The notes under the pieces are model-generated. The model saw only the letters and a list, made by a program, of their open reading frames with translations. It was not told the DNA's origin and did not search any database. From Amycolatopsis sp. CA-126428 (GTDB taxonomy: Bacteria; Actinomycetota; Actinomycetes; Mycobacteriales; Pseudonocardiaceae), in assembly GCF_002904335.1 (NCBI RefSeq), contig NZ_PPHF01000010.1:167069-231068 (forward strand): DNA of 64,000 bases. Direction: 5' to 3'. A program made the translations under genes and the position numbers. Numbering within the stretch: position 1 is the first letter of the stretch; every line of letters begins with the position of its first letter. Positions 45,901-55,214 of this stretch are shown here, in pieces.

Positions 45901-46347
45901 GCCGGGGCGCTGGACACGCTGGTCGCGGAGGCGTCGGCGTCGCTGCTGGAACTGTCCGGCGGCCAGTTCGAGCTGACCCACGACAAGGGCGACTTCCTGG
46001 TGGTGGACCACAACGAGGCCGACGCCCGGCGCCCGGTGAAGACGCTGTCGGGCGGCGAGACGTTCCAGGCGTCGCTCGCCCTGGCTCTCGCGCTGTCCTC
46101 GCAGCTGGGCGCCATGGCCGCGGAAGGTGCGACCAAGCTGGAGTCGATCTTCCTCGACGAGGGCTTCGGGACGCTGGACGAGGCCACCCTCGACGTCGTG
46201 GCGTCCACTTTGGAGAACCTCGCCGCGTCCGGCTCCCGGATGGTCGGGGTGATCACGCACGTGCCGGCGCTCGCCGAGCGCGTCCCGGTGCGGTTCCTGG
46301 TCACCCGGGACGGCACCGGCTCGCACATCGCCAGGGAGGGTGCATGA
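42946..46347 (+). CDS. sbcC: SbcC (Rad50-type) SMC-like ATPase
   Basis: A 1133-aa SMC-family ATPase. The N-terminal Walker A is GPTGAGKSTVIDAL (about residue 30), with a Q-loop in CVALPQGDFAEFL. Two very long Ala/Glu/Arg-rich coiled coils flank a zinc hook CPVC at 524-527. The C-terminal lobe has the signature LSGGETFQASLALALALS and Walker B LESIFLDEGFGTLDE. It partners SbcD. Its last codons overlap the NurA-like gene (ATGA), so the two are translationally coupled. Confidence 0.96.
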   Translation: MRPVLLEMTGFASFREKTEVSFEDTDYFALVGPTGAGKSTVIDALTFALYGSVARWDHEGLVAPALAPTANRATVRLVFDAGGARYHVVREVRRSGGKKPTVSVKNVRLERLIDPAAPGGPEDDADAVAADSEVTPAVERLLGLTFKHFCTCVALPQGDFAEFLHAKAADRQKILIKLLGLEVYERIGRRAGVTAEQQKQRAAVLTEQLGSYADATEEAVAELAARMTALAELDARVTAALPGLNDATRAHDEARQRVGTLTAELKVLDAVERPDGVEDLETRRRDAADAVTTARGALETAETADEAARAALAAAPARGELERIRADRAELEATETALPRLEEAAKTALRTKDAAAVAVTEALAVVETARQNWDSTARAAEDAAAEAGRARQDRDRLAGLRPPADLGDLSADSARVAKRTEAAAARLGAAEAADAEARAALAAQPDVAPLASARSDARTLYAVCEAQRKAAPEQAVRRTELEAARSTFARTDAEVTAAKTEVTEAERAGQALSLRAGLAVGHPCPVCEQEVTALPDAGGHAHLAEARDSLERAERERAAAEAAVRKLERAVDRDADSAASAAAQAEELRVVLAEVAGPPESAVLLRPVEAAFSERDYADLVAAVRERGEWLSKTIDGRARVAEAANAADKELAAARAERAAAQHEADAVEKSFAAAREALRAARDPLVELGAPAIDGDDVPAGWQRLTTWAASALADRRTALAALEAAAEARGKEAVVAADDLAAAERNAEERRKRAVDAGLAEQAAATEFATARRRRGELATALDDAPSAAVVTEELAKVASLEEAAKQADAALRTARVAAKRATEAQAGIGAQVDAARQRLSRARDPLVGLGAPPINGESLLEAWTVLTDWAAGQAKAHRELLAVAQTTEGEAAEALQAAERAVAGDVTALGVAVPEGPVRDRVPVAVAAARARAEADHADMKRRVARVAGLHEDIAAAESDAQVARLLADLLRSDKFPRWLIAGALDTLVAEASASLLELSGGQFELTHDKGDFLVVDHNEADARRPVKTLSGGETFQASLALALALSSQLGAMAAEGATKLESIFLDEGFGTLDEATLDVVASTLENLAASGSRMVGVITHVPALAERVPVRFLVTRDGTGSHIAREGA

Positions 46348-47336
46348 CCGTTCGGCAATTCAACACGGTGGCCGGGATGAACTTCAGCATCGACGCCTGG
46401 GACCCGGGCTACGGCAGCTCGATGGAGGCCGAGGACCTCGGCCGTTCGCAGGCCGAAGTCGAGCTCGACGTCGAGGTCCCGGAGGCCGAGTGGGCGCCGA
46501 TCGACCCGTCGCCGGTGTCGCCGCCGGAGGCCGTGCTGTTCGTCGACGGCGTCCGGCGGATCGACGCGCGCGTCTGGATCGACGACCCGGCCGGCACGAA
46601 CTCGGCGTCCATCGGGATCTGCGCGTCCTACGCGGCCGGGGTCGTGTGCTGCTGCGAGGGCCAGGCGCACGTCGTCGGCACCGACGTCCGGCGGGGGCTG
46701 TTCACCGTCGCCCCACGGGCGGACGACATCGCCACCCCGGCCGGGACGTACACGGCCTACCGCGCGGCGGCCAAGGAGGACAAGCCGCTGCCGGTGGTGC
46801 TGTCGTCGGCGTTGCAGGAGCAGCTGGCCGAAACCGAGCTGGAGACGGCGATCCGGGCGCGCACGGCGATCGACGGCCACGTGCGCGGCGACCTGCTGGT
46901 CGTGGACGGCCCGCTGCGCGGCCGGGCGCACCTCGACCGGGCCGTCGGGTTCATCAAGAGCCACCAGACGACGTACCTGCCCGGGGAGCTCAACGCGATG
47001 GTCGGCCGGCTCGGCCCGCACCAGCGCACGCCGGTGTTCCTGATGGGCACGACGTGGGTCCGGCACTCGTGGTACCTGCGGCTGCCCTCGGCCGGCGGCC
47101 CGCCCTGGTCCGGGGTCGTGCGGGTGGAAGCGGCGCCGCACCTCGGGCGCGAGCAGGTCGCCGAGCTGGCGAACGTCACCCAGTCGGTGCTGGGGCGGTT
47201 CGCGTCGGTGCCTTACAAGGACTCGCGGGCGCCGCAGAACCTCTACCCGATCGCCGGGCTGGAGCGCGACCTGCGGCACCGGCTCGGGGACCAGCAGTTC
47301 GTGTACCGGGCGCTGCGCCTGGCCGCGGTTCGCTGA
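46344..47336 (+). CDS. nurA: NurA-like nuclease
   Basis: A 330-aa protein that I assign to the NurA 5'-3' nuclease family from fold-level marks and context. An acidic residue follows a hydrophobic strand (AVLFVDGVRRIDARVWI, Asp68). Further conserved-looking segments are GDLLVVDGPLRG (second Asp), VGFIKSHQTTYLP, TWVRHSWYLRLP, and a C-terminal DSRAPQNLYPIAGLERDLRHRLGD, as expected for the NurA active site and end. It overlaps sbcC by four bases and completes a HerA-Mre11-Rad50-NurA set. Without a search, the family call is good but not certain. Confidence 0.7.
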   Translation: MTVRQFNTVAGMNFSIDAWDPGYGSSMEAEDLGRSQAEVELDVEVPEAEWAPIDPSPVSPPEAVLFVDGVRRIDARVWIDDPAGTNSASIGICASYAAGVVCCCEGQAHVVGTDVRRGLFTVAPRADDIATPAGTYTAYRAAAKEDKPLPVVLSSALQEQLAETELETAIRARTAIDGHVRGDLLVVDGPLRGRAHLDRAVGFIKSHQTTYLPGELNAMVGRLGPHQRTPVFLMGTTWVRHSWYLRLPSAGGPPWSGVVRVEAAPHLGREQVAELANVTQSVLGRFASVPYKDSRAPQNLYPIAGLERDLRHRLGDQQFVYRALRLAAVR

Positions 47337-47377
47337 CGCCGGTCCCCGGGCCGCCCTTGAGAGTCCTCTGTGGAGGG

Positions 47378-47890
47378 TCAGGGCAGTGAACCGTCCCCGG
47401 TCTGCGGTGCCCCGGCCGGCTTGATGCCGACCTGCGGTTTCGCTGGTTTCGGTGCTTTCGACGACGTCGGCGGCTTCGGTTTGGTGGTCGGTGGCTGGGG
47501 CTTCGCCGTCGCGGGCGGCTTCGGCTCGACGGATGTCGTGGGCGGCGGTGTGCCCAGGATCGTGAACGTGCGGGTCGCCGTCCGGCCGTCCGTGCACGGG
47601 AAGGAGGCGGAGTACTTCCCGGGCCGCTCGATCGCATGGGTGTACCCGAGGTGCTTGCTCGGGTTCCCGACGTCGACCCACTGCATCGGGGCCGCGAATC
47701 CCGGCGACGTGACCGGTCCCACCGGGGCGCAGCCGCGGCCCACCTCGGACGCGACGAACGCGCTGAGCAGGCCGCCCGGCTCGACCTCCGACGTCAAGCT
47801 CCAGTCGGTGAAGTCGGCGTGGGCTCCGGCGGTGAACGTCAGGGAAGCCGCGCTTGCGGCCATTAGGCCGATCAGGGTTTTCTTGACCAT
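47378..47890 (-). CDS. Secreted protein with Pro/Lys-rich C-terminal tail
   Basis: A 170-aa exported protein. A signal peptide of about 25 residues (KKTLIGLMAASAASLTFTAGAHA) is followed by a small domain with two Cys (RGCAPVGPV and SFPCTDGR) and an Ig-like feel (TATRTFTILG). A 55-residue Pro/Lys/Thr tail resembles a cell-wall-spanning linker, but no sortase motif is seen. The function is unknown. GAGGGG precedes the ATG. Confidence 0.7.
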   Translation of the reverse strand: MVKKTLIGLMAASAASLTFTAGAHADFTDWSLTSEVEPGGLLSAFVASEVGRGCAPVGPVTSPGFAAPMQWVDVGNPSKHLGYTHAIERPGKYSASFPCTDGRTATRTFTILGTPPPTTSVEPKPPATAKPQPPTTKPKPPTSSKAPKPAKPQVGIKPAGAPQTGDGSLP

Positions 47891-47956
47891 GACTGATCCC
47901 CTCTCTTCTGTGCTCCTGCCACGCGTGAGCCGGAGAAATGGTTGAGCCCCACGTCT

Positions 47957-47974
47957 TGTTCAAGTACGTGAACA
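47957..47974. promoter_or_regulatory. Inverted repeat TGTTCA-N6-TGAACA
   Basis: A short palindrome between the divergent secreted-protein gene and the GH3 gene. A TAGACT-like -10 (minus strand) lies nearby. It may be an operator shared by the two genes. Confidence 0.35.
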
Positions 47975-48052
47975 GGAATCGAGTCTATGTTTAATAGTCA
48001 CATATGAGTTAGCTTGTTCGCCGTTGGTCCCGTCAGCGGCGAGGGAGACTCG

Positions 48053-50107
48053 ATGCGCACCGGCCCGTTCGTTCTTGTTGCGGTTCTGGGGTTGTCACTG
48101 GTGGCCCCGGCGGCCGCCGAGGCACAGCCCTGGCGAGACGTCCGCCAGTCACCCGACCGCCGGGCCGCCGCACTCGTCGCGGCGATGACCCTCGACGAGA
48201 AGATCTCCCAGCTGCACCTGCAGCCCGACGCCGAGCACCAGCGGTTCGTGCCGCCGATCCCCCGGCTGGGCGTGCCGGGGTTCCGCATCGCCAACGGCCC
48301 GGCGGGCATGGGCCCGGCCGACGACAAACCGCAGAAACCGGCGACCGCGCTCCCGGCCACGATGGCGCTGGCGTCGACCTTCGACACCGACGCCGCCCGC
48401 CGGTACGGCCGGCTGATCGGCAGCGAAACCCGGGCGCTCGCGCACAACGTGTCCGAAGGGCCCGACATCAACATGGCCCGCGTCCCGCGCAACGGCCGGA
48501 CGTTCGAGGGCATGGGGGAGGACCCGGTGCTCGCCGGCGCGCTGGCCGCCGCCGACATCCGCGGGATCCAGGAGAACGGCACCATCGCCGAGGTCAAGCA
48601 CTACGCGGCGAACAACCAGGAGACCGACCGGCACGGGGTCGACGAGCACATCGACGAGCGGACGCTCAACGAGATCTACCTGCCGCACTTCGAGCAGGCG
48701 GTGACCGAAGGGCGCGCGGGCTCGGTGATGTGCGCGTACCCGAAGATCAACGGCGTGTTCACGTGCGAGAACCCGGCGCTGCTGCAGGACAAGCTGCGCG
48801 ACGACTGGGGGTTCAAGGGGTTCGTCCAGTCGGACTGGGGTGCCGCGCACAGCACCGTGGGGTCGGCGAACGCGGGCATGAACCTCGAAATGATCGACGG
48901 CACCTGGTACGGCGAGAAGATGAAGCAGGCCGTGCTGGCCGGGCAGGTGAGCGAGCAGCGCGTCGACGAGTTGCTGCTGCCGAGGTTCCGCACGATGTTC
49001 GCCTTCGGCCAGTTCGACCACCCGCCGGTGCTCACCCCGCTCCCGACCGCGCGGCACGACGCCGCCGCGAAGGAGTTCGCCGAACGCGGCATGGTGCTGC
49101 TGCGCAACGAGCACGCCCAGCTCCCGCTCGATCCCGCGGTGAAGTCGGTCGCGCTCATCGGGCCGTTCGCCACCAAGGCCAAGACCGGCGGCGGGGGCAG
49201 CTCGGCCGTCATCCCGACGTCCACAGTGGACCCGCTGCCGGGCCTGCGGCAGCGCGTCCCGGGGGCCGCGGTGACCCTGGACGACGGCAGTGACGTGGCG
49301 CGCGCGGCCGAGCTGGCCCGGACCGCCGACGTCAGCGTGGTGATGGTCGGGGACAACGAGGCCGAAGGCAAGGACCGGCCGAGCCTGGCCCTGGACGGCA
49401 CCCAGGACGCCTTGGTGGCCGCCGTCGCCGAGGCCAACCCGCACACCGTGGTCGTGGTGAAGAGCGGCGGCCCGGTGCTCATGCCGTGGGCGTCGCGCGT
49501 GCCCGCGATCCTCCAGGCGTGGTACCCGGGCCAGCAGGACGGCGCGGCGGTGGCGGCCGTGCTCTTCGGCGACGTCAACCCGTCGGCGAAGCTGCCGATC
49601 ACGTTCCCGGCGGCGGACGCCGACACGCCGGCGAACACCCCGGCGCAGTTCCCCGGCGTCAACGGTGTCGCGACGTACTCGGAGGGCCTGCAGATCGGCT
49701 ACCGGTGGTTCGACGCGCAGGGGCGGGCGCCGCTGTTCCCGTTCGGCCACGGCCTGTCGTACACGACGTTCGCCTACTCCGGCCTGTCGGTGCGCAACAC
49801 CGGCGACGGCGCCACGGCGACGTTCACGCTGCGGAACACCGGGCACCGGGCGGGCGCCGAGGTCGCCCAGCTGTACGTGGGCTTCCCGCCGGCCGCGGGC
49901 GAGCCGCCGCGCCAGCTCAAGGGCTTCGAGCGGGTGTCGCTGGCGCCGGGGCAGGCCCAGCGCGTGACGATCCGGCTGGACGCGCGCGACTTCTCGGTCT
50001 GGGACACGGCGACCCACGCGTGGCAGCCGGCGCGCGGCGCGTTCACCGTGTCCGTCGGCGGCTCGTCGCGGTCCCTGCCGCTGCAGGTTCCGCTCGTGCG
50101 GCGGTGA
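48053..50107 (+). CDS. Secreted GH3-family beta-glucosidase
   Basis: A 684-aa exported glycoside hydrolase. A signal peptide of about 27 residues ends AEA. The GH3 N-terminal barrel contains the nucleophile Asp261 in GFVQSDWGA and the substrate-binding KHYAANNQE. The alpha/beta sandwich domain includes ALIGPFATKAKTGGGGSS, and a fibronectin III-like domain ends the protein (GAEVAQLYVGFPP, LKGFERVSLAPGQAQ). It probably acts on beta-glucosides or related oligosaccharides. ATG 48053 was chosen for the signal peptide and the GAGGGAGA site. Confidence 0.92.
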   Translation: MRTGPFVLVAVLGLSLVAPAAAEAQPWRDVRQSPDRRAAALVAAMTLDEKISQLHLQPDAEHQRFVPPIPRLGVPGFRIANGPAGMGPADDKPQKPATALPATMALASTFDTDAARRYGRLIGSETRALAHNVSEGPDINMARVPRNGRTFEGMGEDPVLAGALAAADIRGIQENGTIAEVKHYAANNQETDRHGVDEHIDERTLNEIYLPHFEQAVTEGRAGSVMCAYPKINGVFTCENPALLQDKLRDDWGFKGFVQSDWGAAHSTVGSANAGMNLEMIDGTWYGEKMKQAVLAGQVSEQRVDELLLPRFRTMFAFGQFDHPPVLTPLPTARHDAAAKEFAERGMVLLRNEHAQLPLDPAVKSVALIGPFATKAKTGGGGSSAVIPTSTVDPLPGLRQRVPGAAVTLDDGSDVARAAELARTADVSVVMVGDNEAEGKDRPSLALDGTQDALVAAVAEANPHTVVVVKSGGPVLMPWASRVPAILQAWYPGQQDGAAVAAVLFGDVNPSAKLPITFPAADADTPANTPAQFPGVNGVATYSEGLQIGYRWFDAQGRAPLFPFGHGLSYTTFAYSGLSVRNTGDGATATFTLRNTGHRAGAEVAQLYVGFPPAAGEPPRQLKGFERVSLAPGQAQRVTIRLDARDFSVWDTATHAWQPARGAFTVSVGGSSRSLPLQVPLVRR

Positions 50108-50111
50108 GGTT

Positions 50112-50690
50112 TCAGGCCTTGCAGCCGGGTGCGGTGGCGGCGGCGAGCATCAGCTCCGGGGACGCCGCCATCGCGCCGACCGGGTCGTAGGTGCCGTCGA
50201 CGTCCTGCTGCGCCTGGAAGAGGGCTTGGCCGGCCTGCTCCTGGGCCGCCGTGTTGTCCGGCTTCGCGCGGTCGAGCTCGGTCTTCGCCCCGGCGGCGCG
50301 GTCGCGGGCCTGGGTGAACTTCGTGACGAAAGCCCGGCGGACGGTGTCGCCGAGCGGCACGGGCGCGGGCGGCAGCGCGGCGAGCTTGTCGGCGGTCTCG
50401 CCGGTGCGGGCCGCGATGCCGCCCAGCGTCACGCTGAGCGCCTTCTTCGACTCGGCGATCGACGTGGGCGTCGGCTGCTGGGGGTCGGCTTCCCGGTTGG
50501 TGCGCTCCCGGTAGCCGTGGACGGCGGAGCAGAAGCCGTCCGTCCAGCGCACGGCGGCCGGATCGGCGGCCGGCGCGGACGTGCTGGTCTCCACCGGCCT
50601 GAGGTTCTGGGACGGCGGGGCCACGGCCGGCGTGGTCCCGCACGCGGACAACAGCAGGCCGGCGCCGAGCAGAACAGCAGTCACCTTCAT
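50112..50690 (-). CDS. Lipoprotein of unknown function
   Basis: A 192-aa lipoprotein with lipobox LLLSAC (Cys near residue 17) and a Thr/Pro/Ala linker. The mature domain is all-helical (FCSAVHGYRERTNRE, KKALSVTLGGIAARTGETADKLAAL, VRRAFVTKFTQARDRAAGAKTEL) with Cys near each end. Similar small helical lipoproteins are common in actinomycetes without known function. GAGGGGG precedes the ATG. Its stop lies four bases after the convergent GH3 stop. Confidence 0.8.
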   Translation of the reverse strand: MKVTAVLLGAGLLLSACGTTPAVAPPSQNLRPVETSTSAPAADPAAVRWTDGFCSAVHGYRERTNREADPQQPTPTSIAESKKALSVTLGGIAARTGETADKLAALPPAPVPLGDTVRRAFVTKFTQARDRAAGAKTELDRAKPDNTAAQEQAGQALFQAQQDVDGTYDPVGAMAASPELMLAAATAPGCKA

Positions 50691-50743
50691 GGATGCCCCC
50701 TCGCGTTTGCCGGGTACACGCGCGAGCGGGCCGGAAGGTTGAC

Positions 50744-50998
50744 TCAGGCGGCGGCGAGGGTGTCGCCCAGCGCCTGGAGGCCCTCGGCGGTGAGCTCGGC
50801 CCGCGTCCACTGCCCGACGGCGACGGCCCGCACGGGCCGGATCAGGCCGGCCCGGGCCAGCTGGTGGGCGGTCGCCTGGTCGCAGCACGGCAGGCCGTCG
50901 ACCCGCAGGTCGGGTTCACAGCTGCAGGTGAGTTCGGCCCGCCCGGCCCCGACGGCCCGCAGCATCGCCATCGCCCGGCGATTCAGTTCGGTGGTCAT
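50744..50998 (-). CDS. Small protein with Cys cluster, winged-helix-like
   Basis: An 84-aa protein. The centre has a Cys-rich stretch (LTCSCEPDLRVDGLPCCDQ), and the rest could form a small winged helix (AHQLARAGLIRPVRAV, ARAELTAEGLQALGDT resembles the wing and last helix). ATG 50998 is used because AGAGGGGG lies nine bases upstream. A metal- or redox-sensing regulator is possible but unproven. Confidence 0.6.
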   Translation of the reverse strand: MTTELNRRAMAMLRAVGAGRAELTCSCEPDLRVDGLPCCDQATAHQLARAGLIRPVRAVAVGQWTRAELTAEGLQALGDTLAAA

Positions 50999-51089
50999 GG
51001 TGGTCATCCCCCTCTGGTGGTGCTGACAGAGAGGAGACGTGGCCGCCGTCACCGAATACGCCACTTCGCCCACGGTCACCCGAACGGCG

Positions 51090-51797
51090 CTACGGGCGCT
51101 TACCCCACCGCTGGTCGTCCGGTTCCTCGCCGCGTTGCCGGATTTCGAGGTAGGCCCGGTCGACGGCGAAGCGGGCCGCGATCTCCGGCCCCTCGGCCAC
51201 GGCGCCGTGCCCGGGGATCAGGACGTCGACGTGCTGGACGGCTTTTTCCAGCCGGTCGAGCGCGGCCGGGTAGGCGGCCTCCTGGCCCGGGCGGCGAGGA
51301 TCGAGCAGCGGGATCAGGACGTCGGAGAGCATGTCGCCGGCGATCAGGACGCCCCGGTCGGCGAGCAGGAGAGCGGCGTGCCCGAGGGCGTGCGCGTCGT
51401 GCTCGAGAATTTCGCCGGGGATCGGGCCGCCGTCCGCGGGCAGCGGCGTGACGAGCGCGATCAGGTCAACGGGAATGTCCGGCGCGGTTTCCAGGGCCAT
51501 GGCCCGGGCTCGTTCCCGGGCTTCGGCCGCGATGCCGGCGTTGGCGGCGGTGGCGTAGCGGGGGACGTCACCGAGGCGGGGGTGCCAGAGCAGGTGGTCG
51601 AAGTGCGGGTGGGTGGAGAACCCGGCGACGACGGGACTCCCGAGCCGGTCCAGGTCGTCGGCGAGTTCGTCGAATTCGGCACCGTGGATACCGGGGTCGA
51701 CGACGATCAGCCCGTCGTCCGTCTTGACGACGGTGGTGTTGCTCCAGACCCACGCGCTCTGCCGCACCCACACGCCGTCGGCCACCTGATTCAGCAT
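51090..51797 (-). CDS. Metallo-beta-lactamase-fold hydrolase
   Basis: A 235-aa hydrolase of the MBL superfamily. Metal-binding motifs are THPHFDH (about residues 62-68), AHALGHAALLL, the bridging Asp in IAGDMLSD, and PGHGAVAEGP. The small size suits generic thioesterase/lactonase-like members; the substrate is unknown. A PafBC-like promoter site lies about 190 bases upstream on the same strand (51990-52012). Confidence 0.88.
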   Translation of the reverse strand: MLNQVADGVWVRQSAWVWSNTTVVKTDDGLIVVDPGIHGAEFDELADDLDRLGSPVVAGFSTHPHFDHLLWHPRLGDVPRYATAANAGIAAEARERARAMALETAPDIPVDLIALVTPLPADGGPIPGEILEHDAHALGHAALLLADRGVLIAGDMLSDVLIPLLDPRRPGQEAAYPAALDRLEKAVQHVDVLIPGHGAVAEGPEIAARFAVDRAYLEIRQRGEEPDDQRWGKRP

Positions 51798-51989
51798 CGG
51801 CTCACCGTGTCAGGAGTCCCTGCCGGACGCAATCACCTCGGGCGACGGGGTTTGCCGTGTCTGCGGGGGATCGGGAGGTTGCCGGTTTACCGGAAATTCG
51901 GGCTTCTGGTTTTCGGCTCTTCGGCGTGGAAGCCGCGGCTCGACTGCCGGATCGCGGGGCGCGGATCCTGGGGCGCCCCCCCGAATACC

Positions 51990-52012
51990 AGTCTATCGGC
52001 CCCTTCCGACGA
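51990..52012 (-). promoter_or_regulatory. PafBC-like promoter site
   Basis: On the minus strand TCGTCGGAA, eight bases, TAGACT: six of nine upstream matches to TTGTCRGTG with exact spacing. It shares GGGGCCGATAGACTGG with the sites at 15787 and 59754. The metallo-hydrolase gene is about 190 bases downstream. Confidence 0.35.
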
Positions 52013-52092
52013 AAACTCCGGAAAAAGCACCGCCCGGGCCGGCTTGTCCACATCACGTACAGCCTGTGGAAAAGCAGACCCGGGCAGAGAAC

Positions 52093-52794
52093 TCAGAGCC
52101 GTTCCTGCAATGCGTCCGCGGCGGCAAGGAGATCCGCCGCCCAGCGGGCTCCCGGCTTGCGGCCGATCCGCTCGATCGGTCCCGACACCGACACCGCGGC
52201 CACGACCGTGCCCGCCGAATCCCGCACCGGCGCCGAAATGCTCGCCACGCCCGGCTCTCGTTCCGCCACGCTCTGCGCCCACCCGCGCCGCCGGACCTCC
52301 AGCAGCGTCCGCTCGCCGAAGACCGCGTCGGCCAGGATCGTGCGCTGCGTGTGCGGGTCCGCCCAGGCCGCGAGCACCTTCGCGCCCGATCCCGCCGTCA
52401 TCGGCAGGCGCGAACCCACCGGCACCGTGTCGCGCAGGCCACTCGGCGGCTCGGCGGTCGAGACGCACACGCGCTGGACGCCGTCGCGCCGGTACAGCTG
52501 GACGCTCTCGCCCGTGACATCACGCAGTTTCGGCAGCACCACGCCCGCGGCGTCGAGCAGCGGGTCCGTCGAACCGCCCGCGAGCTCGGCCAGTGCCGTA
52601 CCGGGGCGCCAGCGCCCGTCCGGACCGCGGCGCAGCAGCCGGTGCACCTCGAGGCCGACCGCGAGCCGGTGCGCGGTGGCCCGGGGCAGGCCGGTCCGCG
52701 TGCACAGTTCCGCGAGGCCGCAGGGGTCGTCCGCGACCGCCTGCAGGACGGCCACTGCTTTGTCCAGTACTCCGATACCGCTATGCTGTCCCAC
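52093..52794 (-). CDS. ndgR: IclR-family regulator of leucine/amino-acid genes
   Basis: A 233-aa IclR-type regulator, orthologous by position to NdgR/LtbR, which controls leuCD and other amino-acid genes in actinobacteria. The N-terminal winged helix covers residues about 5-60 (IGVLDKAVAVLQAVADDP, LAELCTRTGLPRATAHRLAVGLE). The C-terminal effector domain includes VPVGSRLPMTAGSGAKVLAAW and VASISAPVRDSAGTVVAAVSVSGP. It is divergent from leuC with overlapping promoters. The GTG start is six bases after a -10 box, so the message is probably leaderless. Confidence 0.93.
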   Translation of the reverse strand: MGQHSGIGVLDKAVAVLQAVADDPCGLAELCTRTGLPRATAHRLAVGLEVHRLLRRGPDGRWRPGTALAELAGGSTDPLLDAAGVVLPKLRDVTGESVQLYRRDGVQRVCVSTAEPPSGLRDTVPVGSRLPMTAGSGAKVLAAWADPHTQRTILADAVFGERTLLEVRRRGWAQSVAEREPGVASISAPVRDSAGTVVAAVSVSGPIERIGRKPGARWAADLLAAADALQERL

Positions 52795-52806
52795 GACCCG
52801 ATACTA
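52760..52806. promoter_or_regulatory. Overlapping divergent promoters of leuCD and ndgR
   Basis: For leuC (plus): TTGTCC (52760-52765), 16 bases, TATGCT (52782-52787). For ndgR (minus): -10 TAGTAT (complement at 52801-52806) six bases before the GTG. The leuC promoter lies inside the first ndgR codons, so the two cannot fire freely together. The leuC 5' leader is about 140 bases and can fold (GAACTCG/CGAGTTC with an inner CGCACC/GGTGCG stem). Confidence 0.5.
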
Positions 52807-52936
52807 GCGTCCCGCACTTTGGGAAGTCCAGCATCTGGGAAAACCCTGAACTCGAGCTGCGCCCTCCTTCGCGGCTCGCACCCGGTTCCGCAGGTGCGCG
52901 CCCGAGTTCGACGACGAACCGTGGAAGGAGCCGGAG

Positions 52937-54370
<1,434 letters not shown>

Positions 54371-54391
54371 CCACCCGAGGAGCTACCGAAC

Positions 54392-54994
54392 ATGGAACCG
54401 TTCACCCAGCACACCGGCGTCGGCGTCCCGCTGCGCCGGTCCAACGTGGACACCGACCAGATCATCCCGGCGGTCTACCTCAAGCGGGTGACCCGGACGG
54501 GGTTCGAGGACGGCCTGTTCGCCGCCTGGCGCGGCGACGAGAACTTCATCCTCAACCAGGAGCCGTTCAGGAACGGAAGCGTGCTCGTCGCGGGGCCGGA
54601 CTTCGGAACCGGTTCCTCCCGTGAGCACGCCGTCTGGGCGCTGATGGACTACGGCTTCAAGGTCGTCATCTCCGCCCGGTTCGCCGACATCTTCCGCGGC
54701 AACTCCGGCAAGGGCGGCCTGGTGGCCGCCCAGTGCGAGCAGCACGACGTCGAACTGCTCTGGAAGCTGCTCGAAAACGAGCCCGGCACCGAGGTCACGG
54801 TCGACCTCGAAACCAAGACCGTGCGGGCCAAGGACTTCACCGCGCCCTTCCAGATCGACGACTACGTCCGCTGGCGGCTGCTGGAAGGTCTCGACGACAT
54901 CGCGCTGACGTTGCGCCATGCCGGTGAGATCGACAGCTTCGAGGAAAGCCGCCCGTCCTGGAAGCCGACGACGACGCCGGTGGCCGCAGGCTAG
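54392..54994 (+). CDS. leuD: Isopropylmalate isomerase small subunit
   Basis: A 200-aa swivel-domain partner of LeuC. It shows [18 protein letters not shown], the substrate-specificity region FEDGLFAAW, the conserved [17 protein letters not shown] and [20 protein letters not shown] precedes ATG 54392. The gene ends the operon at the terminator 55004-55043, and hup follows from its own promoter. Confidence 0.96.
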   Translation: MEPFTQHTGVGVPLRRSNVDTDQIIPAVYLKRVTRTGFEDGLFAAWRGDENFILNQEPFRNGSVLVAGPDFGTGSSREHAVWALMDYGFKVVISARFADIFRGNSGKGGLVAAQCEQHDVELLWKLLENEPGTEVTVDLETKTVRAKDFTAPFQIDDYVRWRLLEGLDDIALTLRHAGEIDSFEESRPSWKPTTTPVAAG

Positions 54995-55003
54995 TCCGGT
55001 CGC

Positions 55004-55043
55004 GGGGCGGGATCGCTTGCGTGGCAAGGGATCCCGCCCCTTT
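55004..55043 (+). terminator. Terminator after leuD
   Basis: An 11-bp outer stem (GGGGCGGGATC / GATCCCGCCCC) with an inner CTTGC/GCAAG stem, followed by TTT. Confidence 0.8.
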
Positions 55044-55137
55044 CCGGGTTGCTGTGCCCGGCCCTCCAGAAGCCCTTGACCGGCCCTCGCCGTGCGGCGG
55101 AACCCTTCCCGGGGCAGGGGAAAGTTCCGCGCGCCGG

Positions 55138-55166
55138 TTGGATTTGTGCTGCCTGGGTAATACCGT
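55138..55166 (+). promoter_or_regulatory. Promoter of hup paralogue 2
   Basis: TTGGAT (55138-55143), a 17-base spacer and TACCGT (55161-55166). The surrounding CCGGTTGGATTT and GGTAATACCGTGT are shared with the other hup promoter at 39419-39448. Confidence 0.65.
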
Positions 55167-55214
55167 GTCGCTAGCCGGCCGACGCGGCCGTGGATCCTTC
55201 CTGGAGGACTGGAC

